Assembly (NCBI GenBank): GCA_964479275.1
Contig: CAYZLR010000037.1
Span: forward strand, 1-31,461
Length of the DNA stretch: 31,461 nt
Source of the DNA: CALLPQ01 sp964479275
GTDB lineage: Bacteria > Pseudomonadota > Alphaproteobacteria > Caulobacterales > Parvularculaceae
Direction: 5' to 3'
The translations under genes were made by a program, and so were the position numbers. Below, one piece after another: positions 12,677-21,685 of the stretch. Every line of letters starts with the position of its first letter. The stretch's first letter is position 1. The notes below the pieces were generated by a model, which searched no databases, was not told the origin of the DNA, and saw only the letters and a list, made by a program, of their open reading frames with translations.

Positions 12677-15046
12677 ATGCCAACGAAACAGGCTCAAAAA
12701 CGCTTAGGCAGAAGTGCAGGTACAAAGGACGCTTATATAGAGCGTCATATTCCTTTTACACGTTTAGTTGACGAGCATACAATACAGACAAAAGACGGGT
12801 CTTTAATGCAAGTGATAGCCGTTGAGGGCTGGCCATTTGAGACGAGTGATAATGAGACATTAGATAGCCTTAAGCACATAAGGGACTTAGTTTTCCGAGG
12901 TATAGGTGACGGGGAAACCGGCATTTATTCCCATATTATTAGACGGAAAACTAATGTCGTGCACGAAGCTGATTATGACACTGAATTTAGCCAAAGGCTT
13001 AATGATAAATATAATGATTTGATTAAAGATCGAGAAGTCTATGAAAATTCATTATATGTGACAATCATTGTTCGGCCTTCCCTTCTAAAAAAATCGACGG
13101 GCTTTTTCTCTAAGAAAGCGAAAAAAGAGGAAGTGGCTAATGATGATGACCAAATCCTCAAGTTACGCAATAAAGTCGCTTCATTTTTGAAAAATGTTCA
13201 GCTTTATAACCCCCGCTTATTGGGGGGGTATGATGGTAATACTCCTCTTGGTTTATCAGAACCGTTAGAATTTATTTATGAGCTTGTGAATGGTGATAGG
13301 GCGCCCATAACACCGCCTCGCATGTCAATAAGCAAGTATATCGGAAACAAACGGCTTCTCTTTGGAAAAGAGAGTTTTCATATCAGGGGCGCACGAGCCG
13401 CAGATGAAAAATATGGGGCTATTGTTTCGATCAAAGAGTATCAACCCGAGACTGCGGCCGGGTGCATTGATCACCTTATGGAATTACCGCATGAACTTAT
13501 TATTACACAAAGCTTTGTTTTTAATACCCGGCAAAAGTCGATTGATAAGCTTGAAAATATGGAACGTGCGCTGCGTGTCGCGGAAGACAGTGTTACTTTA
13601 CAACAACAATTAGCTGACGCCAAAGAGGGTGTTCAAGTCGGCCGTGTTGCAACGGGTCAACATCATCTAACGGTGAATGTCACCGTGCGAGATTTTAATC
13701 TTTTAGATGATGCTGTCACGGATGTAGTTGACGCATTCATTCAAGTTGGTGCTCAGGCGGTTCGTGAAGATATGAACCTAGAGCCAGCTTATTGGGCGCA
13801 ACTCCCGGCCAATTTTTCATATATTGGTCGTGATGCTGGTCTTACGACTGCAAATGTGGCCGGATTAATGAGCCTCCATAATTATCCTTATGGTAGGGCG
13901 AAAGGGAATGTTTGGGGTGATGCTGTCACAATATTCGAGACTATGAGCGGCACCCCATTTCATTTTAATTTTCATGTGGGTTCGCTTGGCAATTTCACCA
14001 TGACCGGCCCGTCCGGCTCCGGCAAAACAGTCCTTCTAGGTTTTCTCTTTCATCAAGCGCAAAAATTTAATCCGCGATGTTTTTTCATGGATAAAGATCG
14101 CGGGGCTGAATTAACAATAAGAGCGGCCGGGGGAGCCTATGCGGTGATTAATCCGGGTATTGAAACGGGTTTCAATCCTTTTCAACTTCCTGACACAGAT
14201 GAAAACCGTGATTTCATAGCTCGGTTTGTAAAATCACTGATAGGCCGTGAAGTCACACCGAAAGAGGAAACACTTATAACGAGTGCAATTGATGCAAGTT
14301 ATAAGCAGCCTTTGGAAGGTCGCCGGCTTCGTTATTTTGTAGAATTATTCGAGGGCGCTGATAGAGATAACGACATCGCGGCACGTTTAAAAAAATGGCA
14401 CTCGCGAGGTAAAAACTCTTGGCTCTTTGATTGTGAGAAAGATTTATTGCCTGTCGATCAACGCATCATCGGTTTTGACCTGACCTCTATATTAGACCAG
14501 CCGGAACTTCGTTCCCCGGTCTTGATTTACATGTTTCATCGCATCCAACAGGCATTGGACGGAACGAAAACACTCATCTTTATAGATGAGGGCTGGAAGG
14601 CTCTTAGCGACAAGAATTTTGAAGATATGATTAGAGACTGGCTTAAAACCATTCGTAAGATGAATGGTGTTGTTGGCCTCGGTACGCAAGAAGTTGAGGA
14701 CATTATTAAGTCACCTATAGCGAGCACATTGATACAACAATGTCCAACTCAAATATTTCTTCCTAATCATAAGGCTAAAGTTTCTGAGTATCGAGACGCG
14801 TTTGAACTTACAGAAGGTGAGTTTCAAATTATCAAGAAATCGCCTCCGGGAAGTCGTCATTTCTTGATTAAACAGGGCGTGGCAAGCGCTGTCGCTAAAC
14901 TCGACCTGTCGGGCATGGATGATGAAATTGCGATTTTATCAGGTAATGCCCAAACCATCCGTATCGCTGACAAGGTTCGCGCAAAATACGGCGATAATCC
15001 TGACGACTGGATTCCTCACTTCCACAAAGAAAGGCTATCGTTATGA
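12677..15046 (+). CDS. virB4: VirB4-like T4SS ATPase
   Basis: A 789-residue cytoplasmic ATPase that powers pilus assembly and substrate transfer. The N-terminal CagE/TrbE/VirB part (about 1-400) starts with IPFTRLVDEHTIQTKDGSLM. The ATPase domain has Walker A GPSGSGKT (about 445-452) and Walker B TLIFIDEGW (about 632-640). GLGTQEVEDI and PTQIFLPN follow as in other VirB4 proteins. Length is normal for the family. GGTGGGG precedes the ATG, and the stop overlaps virB5 by four bases. Confidence 0.96.
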   Translation: MPTKQAQKRLGRSAGTKDAYIERHIPFTRLVDEHTIQTKDGSLMQVIAVEGWPFETSDNETLDSLKHIRDLVFRGIGDGETGIYSHIIRRKTNVVHEADYDTEFSQRLNDKYNDLIKDREVYENSLYVTIIVRPSLLKKSTGFFSKKAKKEEVANDDDQILKLRNKVASFLKNVQLYNPRLLGGYDGNTPLGLSEPLEFIYELVNGDRAPITPPRMSISKYIGNKRLLFGKESFHIRGARAADEKYGAIVSIKEYQPETAAGCIDHLMELPHELIITQSFVFNTRQKSIDKLENMERALRVAEDSVTLQQQLADAKEGVQVGRVATGQHHLTVNVTVRDFNLLDDAVTDVVDAFIQVGAQAVREDMNLEPAYWAQLPANFSYIGRDAGLTTANVAGLMSLHNYPYGRAKGNVWGDAVTIFETMSGTPFHFNFHVGSLGNFTMTGPSGSGKTVLLGFLFHQAQKFNPRCFFMDKDRGAELTIRAAGGAYAVINPGIETGFNPFQLPDTDENRDFIARFVKSLIGREVTPKEETLITSAIDASYKQPLEGRRLRYFVELFEGADRDNDIAARLKKWHSRGKNSWLFDCEKDLLPVDQRIIGFDLTSILDQPELRSPVLIYMFHRIQQALDGTKTLIFIDEGWKALSDKNFEDMIRDWLKTIRKMNGVVGLGTQEVEDIIKSPIASTLIQQCPTQIFLPNHKAKVSEYRDAFELTEGEFQIIKKSPPGSRHFLIKQGVASAVAKLDLSGMDDEIAILSGNAQTIRIADKVRAKYGDNPDDWIPHFHKERLSL

Positions 15047-15780
15047 TGAAAAGACTTTTATCGGGTGTTGCTGTTATCAGCATGACCTTATTGCCATTGT
15101 CGGCTCAAGCCCAAATTCCTGTTACAGATGGTGCCAGCCTCACACAACATATTCAAAATTTGGCAAATCAAGTTCAACAGTTGGCGCAATTACGGGCTCA
15201 AGTGCAAAACACATTAGACCAAATTCGCCTTGCAGAACAGAATATTGAAGCGCTTACAGGCGACTATAACTTGTCAGACCTTGCTAATAGTCAGGCATTT
15301 AAAGACCTTCGTCGTACTCCTGATTGGAACGAAGCTTTAAAATCTATAACGCTTGATGGTAGCGGCCCCATACAAGATGCCGGCCGGGCGGCAATTTCCG
15401 AATATGGTCTAATCGAAGGCGGGGTTGTCTTTGTCGAAGGTGACGTTCCGGGCGTTACAAACCCGCTTATTATGGCACATGAGCGGAGCCGTGATGCAGT
15501 CGGCCTTGGGGCTGGTGTTTCGCGTGTTACGCTTGATGGTGATGATAGACGCATAGATGTCTATGAGGCCTTCATAGATCAAATTGCGGCCTCACCAAAC
15601 GCAAAAGCAAGTTCCGACTTATCGGCCCGTATAGCGGCCGAAAATGGGCTTTTACTGAACGAGCTAATACGGCTCATGGCGATCAATATTGAATTACAAC
15701 AAGTGGCCTTAGCTCGCGAGCTGGCGAATGATCAGGCTGACGGGAATTTCTTTGCTGAGGAGGAGGCAGTCGCACCATGA
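15043..15780 (+). CDS. virB5: VirB5-like minor pilin
   Basis: A 245-residue exported protein, the likely pilus-tip adhesin. A signal peptide (MMKRLLSGVAVISM to SAQAQ) precedes a helical region HIQNLANQVQQLAQLRAQ, then NTLDQIRLAEQNIEAL, typical of VirB5/TraC. The C-terminal half is acidic with long helices (RIAAENGLLLNELIRLMAI). The ATG overlaps the virB4 stop (ATGATG), and a second Met follows at once. Position after virB4 confirms the call. Confidence 0.88.
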   Translation: MMKRLLSGVAVISMTLLPLSAQAQIPVTDGASLTQHIQNLANQVQQLAQLRAQVQNTLDQIRLAEQNIEALTGDYNLSDLANSQAFKDLRRTPDWNEALKSITLDGSGPIQDAGRAAISEYGLIEGGVVFVEGDVPGVTNPLIMAHERSRDAVGLGAGVSRVTLDGDDRRIDVYEAFIDQIAASPNAKASSDLSARIAAENGLLLNELIRLMAINIELQQVALARELANDQADGNFFAEEEAVAP

Positions 15781-15974
15781 ATATGAAAACACTCTTATTA
15801 GGGGCTTCATGTCTCATTTTATCGGGCTGTGCGAATTTAGGTATTAAATCGCACAAGGACTTAAAAGCCCCATGTGGGCCGGTTGCGTCTAACGCTCCCG
15901 ATCCGTGCGGTTTTGAAATTCCTCTCAATACAAATTTAGCTTTCAATCAGTGGAAAGATCATGAACGTAGTTAA
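15777..15974 (+). CDS. Small T4SS lipoprotein, VirB7-like
   Basis: A 65-residue lipoprotein: MNMKTLLLGASCLILSGC with lipobox LSGC (Cys18). The short mature part contains APCGPVASNAPDPCGFEIPLN. In MPF-T systems a small lipoprotein of this kind anchors VirB9 in the outer membrane (VirB7), but it usually lies next to virB8. Here it follows virB5, with a second lipoprotein overlapping its end by 14 bases. The start overlaps the virB5 stop by four bases. The role is inferred from size, lipobox and operon. Confidence 0.65.
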   Translation: MNMKTLLLGASCLILSGCANLGIKSHKDLKAPCGPVASNAPDPCGFEIPLNTNLAFNQWKDHERS

Positions 15975-16530
15975 AATAATCACTTCACTAAGCCTATTAT
16001 TTTTATGTGCTTGTCAAGGTGAAGTGACCGAACAAGAGGGCAATATTAATGTCTCTGTTGATACGAAACGGGCGGTAAAGCCTGTTGAAATATCTAAGGA
16101 CAATATTGATCTCGCGGCACATCGTTTTGCTGACGGTTTAGCGAAGCAATTTGGTCATGAAGCTTTGGCACGTCATGAGATTTTTCTAGTATCAAGAACA
16201 GAGCGTTATCAACCCGCTCAATCTTGTTTTGACATGTGGCTAAATAAAGGTGGTGTTCCTGTTACCGACCAACTTAAAGCGGATTGTGCAAGTCACTTAG
16301 AAAAGCTCGAATATATATACAGCACTTACGGATATGATGTTGACCGCAACATCTTCAAATCTGAATGGTTTTGGGAATATGCATCAGATTATGACTATAA
16401 GCTAGTTAAAACGCTTGAAGGGACATCACCCCTTGTGCGTGAAAGCTGCCCCATAGCCAAACAAACCAATTATAACGATAGACGCGTCCAACCACTCCCG
16501 GATGCAAGGCCATTGGATTATTGCAACTAG
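15961..16530 (+). CDS. T4SS-linked lipoprotein of unknown function
   Basis: A 189-residue predicted lipoprotein. MNVVKIITSLSLLFLCAC ends in a lipobox (LCAC, Cys18). The mature part is soluble and rich in aromatic residues, with four further Cys: CFDMWLNKGG, ADCASHLEKL, ESCPIAKQ and DYC at the end. They may form two disulfides in the periplasm. I recognise no family. It overlaps the preceding lipoprotein gene by 14 bases and ends two bases before the virB6 ATG, so it is part of the T4SS operon. An entry-exclusion or stabilising role is possible but unproven. Confidence 0.55.
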   Translation: MNVVKIITSLSLLFLCACQGEVTEQEGNINVSVDTKRAVKPVEISKDNIDLAAHRFADGLAKQFGHEALARHEIFLVSRTERYQPAQSCFDMWLNKGGVPVTDQLKADCASHLEKLEYIYSTYGYDVDRNIFKSEWFWEYASDYDYKLVKTLEGTSPLVRESCPIAKQTNYNDRRVQPLPDARPLDYCN

Positions 16531-16532
16531 CC

Positions 16533-17810
16533 ATGTTAATTAAACAAGCAAGCCTTCCTGCTGCCGCAGAAAACTTTTTCACATTCATTGTTGATACAGT
16601 GGATGATTATATAGACGCATTTATAGATGCGGGTATTGCGGCGTCACAAGGTCAAATCGCGACAACCGTTGCGTCTGTCTTTGGGGTTTACCTTGTTGTT
16701 TACGCGTGGATGATTTTATACGGCTATGCCGAGGGCAATGTCTCAACGATCATGAAAAAACTTGGGAAGTTTGCACTTATATATGCGCTAGCAACCCAAA
16801 GCTTACCTTATGCCACGTTTGTACGGGATTTCCTTTGGACAATTCCTGAAAATATAGCCGGCGTTCTTATAAATATTGTCGCGACCGCTGACGGTTCAAT
16901 TACCGGCAACATCAATTCTATTGGTGATGTGATGCAGGTTTATAACGATAATCTAAGTAGGATAACGGATAAAATCGCCCGTTCCGGCCGTATCGTACCT
17001 GATATTATTGCAGCCGGTCTATCCTTGCTTATGCAAGTCCCGGTCATTGCGGCTCTCTTTGTCGTTTTAATCTCCAAAGTGGGCCTTTCTGTAATGATAG
17101 TTCTAGGGCCATTTTTGATAATTACGTCTCTTTTCGGACTAACGAAGGGAATATTTGAAGGGTGGCTTCGTCAATCACTGACATTCATAATGATGGCAAT
17201 ATTAGCTTATGCTATCATCGCCTTACTCATGTCGATACTGAACGCATTTGGGAATGATCTAGCGGCCGGTACGAGCGCCCTCAAATATACGAAAGCATTG
17301 CCTCTGGCATTAATCGCTGTGGTCACGTCGATTATATTCACACAAATACCAAGTTTCTCAACGGGTATAGTGGGCGGTATTGGCTTAAGTGACTTAGGAC
17401 TCGTCAATCGTACCGGGCAAAGCATTCGCGATCTTGACCGCACACGTAGCGGTCAAGGTGCCGGGGCCGGTGGGGGGTCACAATCACGTACAGGGCTTGT
17501 CGGCCGGAGAATTGGCCGTGCCATTGGCCGAACAAGCGGCGCGGCCGCGAGCCAAGCTCAACAATTTGGACAAAATGTTATTGGCCCACAACTAGCTAAA
17601 CGAACCCCACGTTTACATAAGGCGATAACGGCTACTGCCGGGGCCATATCAACGGCCGGGGCTGCAACAAAAAGCGGTGCCATAAGTGCCGCGCAAACGG
17701 CGGATTATTACACTGGCGGTAAGAGCGCCGTTAAGCCAAGTGATCGCAAAGCACAAAGCGGCGGGAATAGTGCAGCTAAACCTTCGCAACCTCCTACAGC
17801 CGCAGAATAA
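16533..17810 (+). CDS. virB6: VirB6-like polytopic membrane protein
   Basis: A 425-residue inner-membrane channel component. After a short N-terminus there are five to six hydrophobic segments, including VASVFGVYLVVYAWMILYG, the VPVIAALFVVLISKVGLSV region, GPFLIITSLFGL and the following long stretches. GPFLIITSLFGLTKGIFEGWL is the characteristic TrbL/VirB6 loop. The C-terminus (from about 305) is a long Ala/Gly/Ser/Arg-rich polar tail, longer than in the Agrobacterium protein. A TTG at 16521 would add four residues within the preceding gene; the ATG at 16533 is preferred. Confidence 0.88.
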   Translation: MLIKQASLPAAAENFFTFIVDTVDDYIDAFIDAGIAASQGQIATTVASVFGVYLVVYAWMILYGYAEGNVSTIMKKLGKFALIYALATQSLPYATFVRDFLWTIPENIAGVLINIVATADGSITGNINSIGDVMQVYNDNLSRITDKIARSGRIVPDIIAAGLSLLMQVPVIAALFVVLISKVGLSVMIVLGPFLIITSLFGLTKGIFEGWLRQSLTFIMMAILAYAIIALLMSILNAFGNDLAAGTSALKYTKALPLALIAVVTSIIFTQIPSFSTGIVGGIGLSDLGLVNRTGQSIRDLDRTRSGQGAGAGGGSQSRTGLVGRRIGRAIGRTSGAAASQAQQFGQNVIGPQLAKRTPRLHKAITATAGAISTAGAATKSGAISAAQTADYYTGGKSAVKPSDRKAQSGGNSAAKPSQPPTAAE

Positions 17811-17822
17811 ATAAGTAGAGCT

Positions 17823-18521
17823 ATGTCAAATCGAATGAAAAAAGATAAAATAGTCAAACGCTCTAAGGTCGCCGCTGAAAACTATTTTTTAGAAGGTGAG
17901 GGATGGGGGCAAGAAATCCACGATAAGCTTTTACGTGAAAAAAAGATGGCGTGGAACATCGCTTTTCTGATGATGTTTATAGCGGCCGCTGCTGTCTTAG
18001 CTGTGGTCATGCTCACGCCCTTAAAGACCGTTGAAACAAGCTTTATCATTGTTGATAAGAATACGGGATATATGGAGCAAATCACGCAAGTAGGGCCGGG
18101 TGAGCTGACACAAAATGAAGCATTAACCGAGGCGAATATTGCCGGTTTTATCCAAGGTTTCGAAATTTGGGACCCCACTGATTTTCAAGAGCGGGTCAAT
18201 TATCTTCGTCTGACTTCAAGTGATAATGTTTACGCTCAATATTTACGCACCATTGACGAACGAGCTGAAACGCTCGTTCTTGAAGATGACAGGCGCGTAC
18301 ATATAAAAACATTATCCCATAACCCGGTGAATAAAACCGCGTTTGTCCGAATTTCAACAGAAACAATAATCAACCTTCGAAAGACTACGGAACATTGGGC
18401 CGTAACTTTAGAGTATGATTATCAGTCCACACCCCGCGATAGAGATACGGCTTTCATAAACCCGCTTGGGTTTGTCGTCACAAGCTACCGCGTCGATCAA
18501 GAGAAAATCCAAGGGGAATGA
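17823..18521 (+). CDS. virB8: VirB8-like T4SS assembly factor
   Basis: A 232-residue bitopic inner-membrane protein that nucleates the T4SS. It has a short cytoplasmic start and FLEGEGWGQEIHDKLLREKK, then one membrane helix (about 43-64: AWNIAFLMMFIAAAAVL). The periplasmic VirB8 domain follows, with PLKTVETSFIIVDKNTGYME and YDYQSTPRDRDTAFINPLGF, where the NPLGF ending is a VirB8 hallmark. It lies 12 bases after virB6 and overlaps the next frame. Confidence 0.93.
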   Translation: MSNRMKKDKIVKRSKVAAENYFLEGEGWGQEIHDKLLREKKMAWNIAFLMMFIAAAAVLAVVMLTPLKTVETSFIIVDKNTGYMEQITQVGPGELTQNEALTEANIAGFIQGFEIWDPTDFQERVNYLRLTSSDNVYAQYLRTIDERAETLVLEDDRRVHIKTLSHNPVNKTAFVRISTETIINLRKTTEHWAVTLEYDYQSTPRDRDTAFINPLGFVVTSYRVDQEKIQGE

Positions 18522-18523
18522 TT

Positions 18524-19432
18524 ATGAAAAAATTACTTCTTACCGTAGGCACGGCACTCTGCCTTTGCTCACCGGCTTATGCGGCCAAAGTACCTATTAG
18601 CGGGACAAATGACTCGCGTATAAAAACCGTCGCCTATCAGGCGGACGATGTTTATGTTTTTCACGGTCATTATGGGTATGGTACGACCATTAAATTTGAC
18701 ACAGACGAGAAGATTGAAAGCATAAGTATTGGAGCTTCCAATTCTTGGCAAATTGTCCCTAATAATGATCGTAATTTGGTTTTCATTAAGCCGGTTGAGG
18801 AAAATGCCGACACCAATATGACGGTGATAACAGACAAAAGATTTTATCATTTTGAGTTATCAGCACATACGCCACAAACACCCCGCGCAAAGGATATAAT
18901 ATTTGAATTGCAATTTATTTATCCGAGTGAGTCGGTTGCTGAATATGCATATGGTGGATTGTTGGCGGGTGGCCCGGATGCGACAAATATTGTCTCATAC
19001 AGCGAAGCGGCGTCACCTGAAGCCGTAGCTTCAGCCGTAGCTTCAGACGAAACAATCATTGATAACCCTGAAACACTATCCGTTCAACTTTTCGATAAGC
19101 CGCAGGGTCAAGCACAGCCAGACCCTAGAGCAAATAATGCGAATACAAATTACAGTATGAAGGGTGACGGGGAATTTGCACCTTCCATTATCTTTGATGA
19201 TGGTGAATTCACCTATGTTAAATTTTATGAAAATACGGAAATCCCTTCCATTTTTGCCGTAGATAAAAATGGTAATGAGGAAATCCTAAACACGTTTAAC
19301 CGTGAAGGTTATATCGTCATAGATCACGTTGGAAGGCAGTTCACGTTCCGGCGTGGTGACCTTGCCACATGCATTTACAATCGCGCTTTCAATGGCGGTA
19401 ATCCAGTCTTTCAAGGGGGTTTAAATGGCTAA
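18524..19432 (+). CDS. virB9: VirB9-like outer-membrane complex protein
   Basis: A 302-residue periplasmic/outer-membrane core protein. A signal peptide (MKKLLLTVGTALCLCSPAYA) precedes the VirB9 N-domain (DSRIKTVAYQADDVY and GYGTTIKFDTDEKIESI). A variable linker with a small repeat (EAVASAVAS region) leads to the C-domain (FAPSIIFDDGEFTYVKF, then RREGD-like FTFRRGDLA). ATG 18524 is preferred to the overlapping ATG 18518 because AAGGGG is seven bases from it. The C-terminus overlaps virB10 by eight bases. Confidence 0.93.
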   Translation: MKKLLLTVGTALCLCSPAYAAKVPISGTNDSRIKTVAYQADDVYVFHGHYGYGTTIKFDTDEKIESISIGASNSWQIVPNNDRNLVFIKPVEENADTNMTVITDKRFYHFELSAHTPQTPRAKDIIFELQFIYPSESVAEYAYGGLLAGGPDATNIVSYSEAASPEAVASAVASDETIIDNPETLSVQLFDKPQGQAQPDPRANNANTNYSMKGDGEFAPSIIFDDGEFTYVKFYENTEIPSIFAVDKNGNEEILNTFNREGYIVIDHVGRQFTFRRGDLATCIYNRAFNGGNPVFQGGLNG

Positions 19433-20684
19433 CGACGAAAACAATATCAATGCAGACCGTACCGTTCCGAGCTTGAATAGGGGCGGTAATAACAAATTAA
19501 TGCAACATGCTAGTCTTGGGGTAATTATCGTTTTAGGTGCAGCCGCATTATTTTGGGCGGCGACATCCGGGGGAGATGACGAAAAAGAGGCCGAAGTTGT
19601 TGTCAAGGAATTTGCTCAAGCCCCGGCTGAGGAGAGAGACGTGCCACAGGTTAATTCTCGCCCTCAAGTCGAGCCAATCCAAATCCCGGAAGTGCGATCA
19701 CGTCCTGCGGCACCGCCGCCGGCTGCGAGACCAAATCCAGCCATCTTGGAAGCGAGAGCCGATGAAAATGCTAAAAGGCTTGCAGACGAGAGACGTAAGG
19801 AAGCTTTAATACAAAGTAGAAAAGCACCACTCTTAGTCTTTAATACAACAGAGACTCGGCGTGAGACGGAGCCGGAGCCACAAGGCAGCGTTTATAGTTT
19901 GGCACAACAAAACGCTGATGCCTTGAACGCGTTACAAGATGAACAAGATGAACGGGCAAGAGAGCGAGAAGAGATTGAAAATGGTTTCCGGGATGAAATT
20001 AGATCGCGCGAACTCGACCAATCAAATGAATTGTTCCAATCGAGCCAAAACCGTTTCTTACGGGATGCCAGCGAGAGCGAGGTTCAAACCGCCGAGGCCT
20101 CGCTACTACAGAACCAGGAATATTTGATTACACAGGGGACAACAATCGCAGGAACGCTTGATACGGCGATACAGAGCGATTTAAGCGGACTTCTCAGGGC
20201 AACATCATCGCGAGATGTATATTCTCGTACAGGCGATAATATACTCATTCCTCGTGCGTCCAAATTGATTGGTCAATATCAATCCGGGGTGACTAATGGT
20301 CAAACGAGGATATTCATCGTGTGGACTCGAGTCGAGCGCCCGGACGGTGTTGTAATTGATATTGGCTCCCCCGGCACCGATACTTTAGGACGAGCTGGTT
20401 TGGGTGGCATTGTTGATACGCATTTCTTTGAGCGTTTCGGGTCGTCATTCTTGTTCTCAATCATTGGGACAGGTGTTGTTGTCGCGGCGGACAGTGCCGC
20501 TGACTCGCCAAATACGGCTCAAGTTGTTCAAGATGGGGGTGACAGCTTCCAACGTAGTGCGGAAATCGCACTTGAAAACTCAATTGATATTCCCCCGACA
20601 ATCCATGTCAATCAAGGGGCGAAAATTAATATCTTTGTTGCCAAAGATTTGAGTTTTAAGAACGCAATGGAAGCCCTGCAATGA
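19425..20684 (+). CDS. virB10: VirB10-like T4SS scaffold protein
   Basis: A 419-residue protein spanning both membranes. One inner-membrane helix (about 30-45: SLGVIIVLGAAALFWAA) is followed by a Pro-rich stretch (about 70-105), a charged, probably coiled region to 210, and the TrbI/VirB10 C-domain (QGTTIAGTLDTAIQSDL, then GDNILIPRASKLIGQY). The FERFGSSFLFSIIGTGV part is the antenna region that crosses the outer membrane. It overlaps virB9 and virB11 at its two ends, confirming one operon. Confidence 0.94.
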   Translation: MANDENNINADRTVPSLNRGGNNKLMQHASLGVIIVLGAAALFWAATSGGDDEKEAEVVVKEFAQAPAEERDVPQVNSRPQVEPIQIPEVRSRPAAPPPAARPNPAILEARADENAKRLADERRKEALIQSRKAPLLVFNTTETRRETEPEPQGSVYSLAQQNADALNALQDEQDERAREREEIENGFRDEIRSRELDQSNELFQSSQNRFLRDASESEVQTAEASLLQNQEYLITQGTTIAGTLDTAIQSDLSGLLRATSSRDVYSRTGDNILIPRASKLIGQYQSGVTNGQTRIFIVWTRVERPDGVVIDIGSPGTDTLGRAGLGGIVDTHFFERFGSSFLFSIIGTGVVVAADSAADSPNTAQVVQDGGDSFQRSAEIALENSIDIPPTIHVNQGAKINIFVAKDLSFKNAMEALQ

Positions 20685-21685
20685 CAGCACAAGAGGACGT
20701 AGGATATTATTTACGTTCCTATCTTGAACGCCTCAAACCTTGGCTTCATGACACACCAACAATCAGCGAAATAGCTTTAAACAAAGCCGGTGAGTTGTGG
20801 ATTGAATGCCAAGAAAAAGGGCTTTATTGCGAGCATCACCCGGATATTGACGAAGGGTTTCTTGAAAACTTCTCACGTCAAGTTGCCGCCTATAATGCTC
20901 AAGCGATTAGTGAGGAAAGCCCGTTATTAAGCGGTAGTTTACCCGGTGGTCAAAGAATACAGATTGTGCGGCCTCCAGCTTCACCAAATGGTCATTGTTT
21001 TTCTATTCGAAAGAAAACACTGCTTAAAATGACCCTTGATGACTATGAAGAACGAGACGCTTTTAATCATGTGCAGACAAGTATCACGTCCAATGTAACG
21101 CCGGAGATCGCAGAGCTTCAAGAATTACATAAAAATGGCGACATAAAACAATTCTTGAAAAAAGCGGTTTTAGCTCACCAGAATATTGTTATCTCTGGCG
21201 GGACATCGACGGGCAAAACGACATTCCTGAATGCGCTTTTGACAGAGATACCAGACGATACTCGGCTTATTACTATTGAGGACACGCGAGAGGTTGAAAT
21301 AGAGCAACCTAACCACCTGAACCTTGTTGCGGCTAAGGATAGCCAAGGCAAGGCAAGAGTGACTATTCAACAATTATTAGAAGCCTGTCTACGGTTACGG
21401 CCGGACAGGCTTATAATGGGTGAATTACGCGGGTCGGAAGCGTTCACATTCCTTAGAGCCTCACAATCGGGACATCCGGGCAGCATAACCACAGTTCACG
21501 CTGATACCCCGGCCGGAGCGATAGACCAGCTTTCCCTAATGGTCTTGCAAGCCAATCTTGGCATGAGCCGCGAGGATATTAAAACTTACGTTTCCTCGCT
21601 TGTGGATGTGATTATCCAACTTTCTCGGAAAGATGGGCTTCGATATATCAGCGCAATCAAATTTAAACATGCAATCCCTCAGTAA
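20681..21685 (+). CDS. virB11: VirB11-like T4SS traffic ATPase
   Basis: A 334-residue hexameric ATPase. The N-terminal part contains PTISEIALNKAGELWIE. The ATPase core has Walker A GGTSTGKTT (about 172-180), TIEDTREVE (Asp box), LRLRPDRLIMGELRG (Walker B) and SGHPGSITTVHAD (His box). All key motifs are intact and the length is normal. The ATG overlaps the virB10 stop by four bases. Confidence 0.95.
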   Translation: MTAQEDVGYYLRSYLERLKPWLHDTPTISEIALNKAGELWIECQEKGLYCEHHPDIDEGFLENFSRQVAAYNAQAISEESPLLSGSLPGGQRIQIVRPPASPNGHCFSIRKKTLLKMTLDDYEERDAFNHVQTSITSNVTPEIAELQELHKNGDIKQFLKKAVLAHQNIVISGGTSTGKTTFLNALLTEIPDDTRLITIEDTREVEIEQPNHLNLVAAKDSQGKARVTIQQLLEACLRLRPDRLIMGELRGSEAFTFLRASQSGHPGSITTVHADTPAGAIDQLSLMVLQANLGMSREDIKTYVSSLVDVIIQLSRKDGLRYISAIKFKHAIPQ

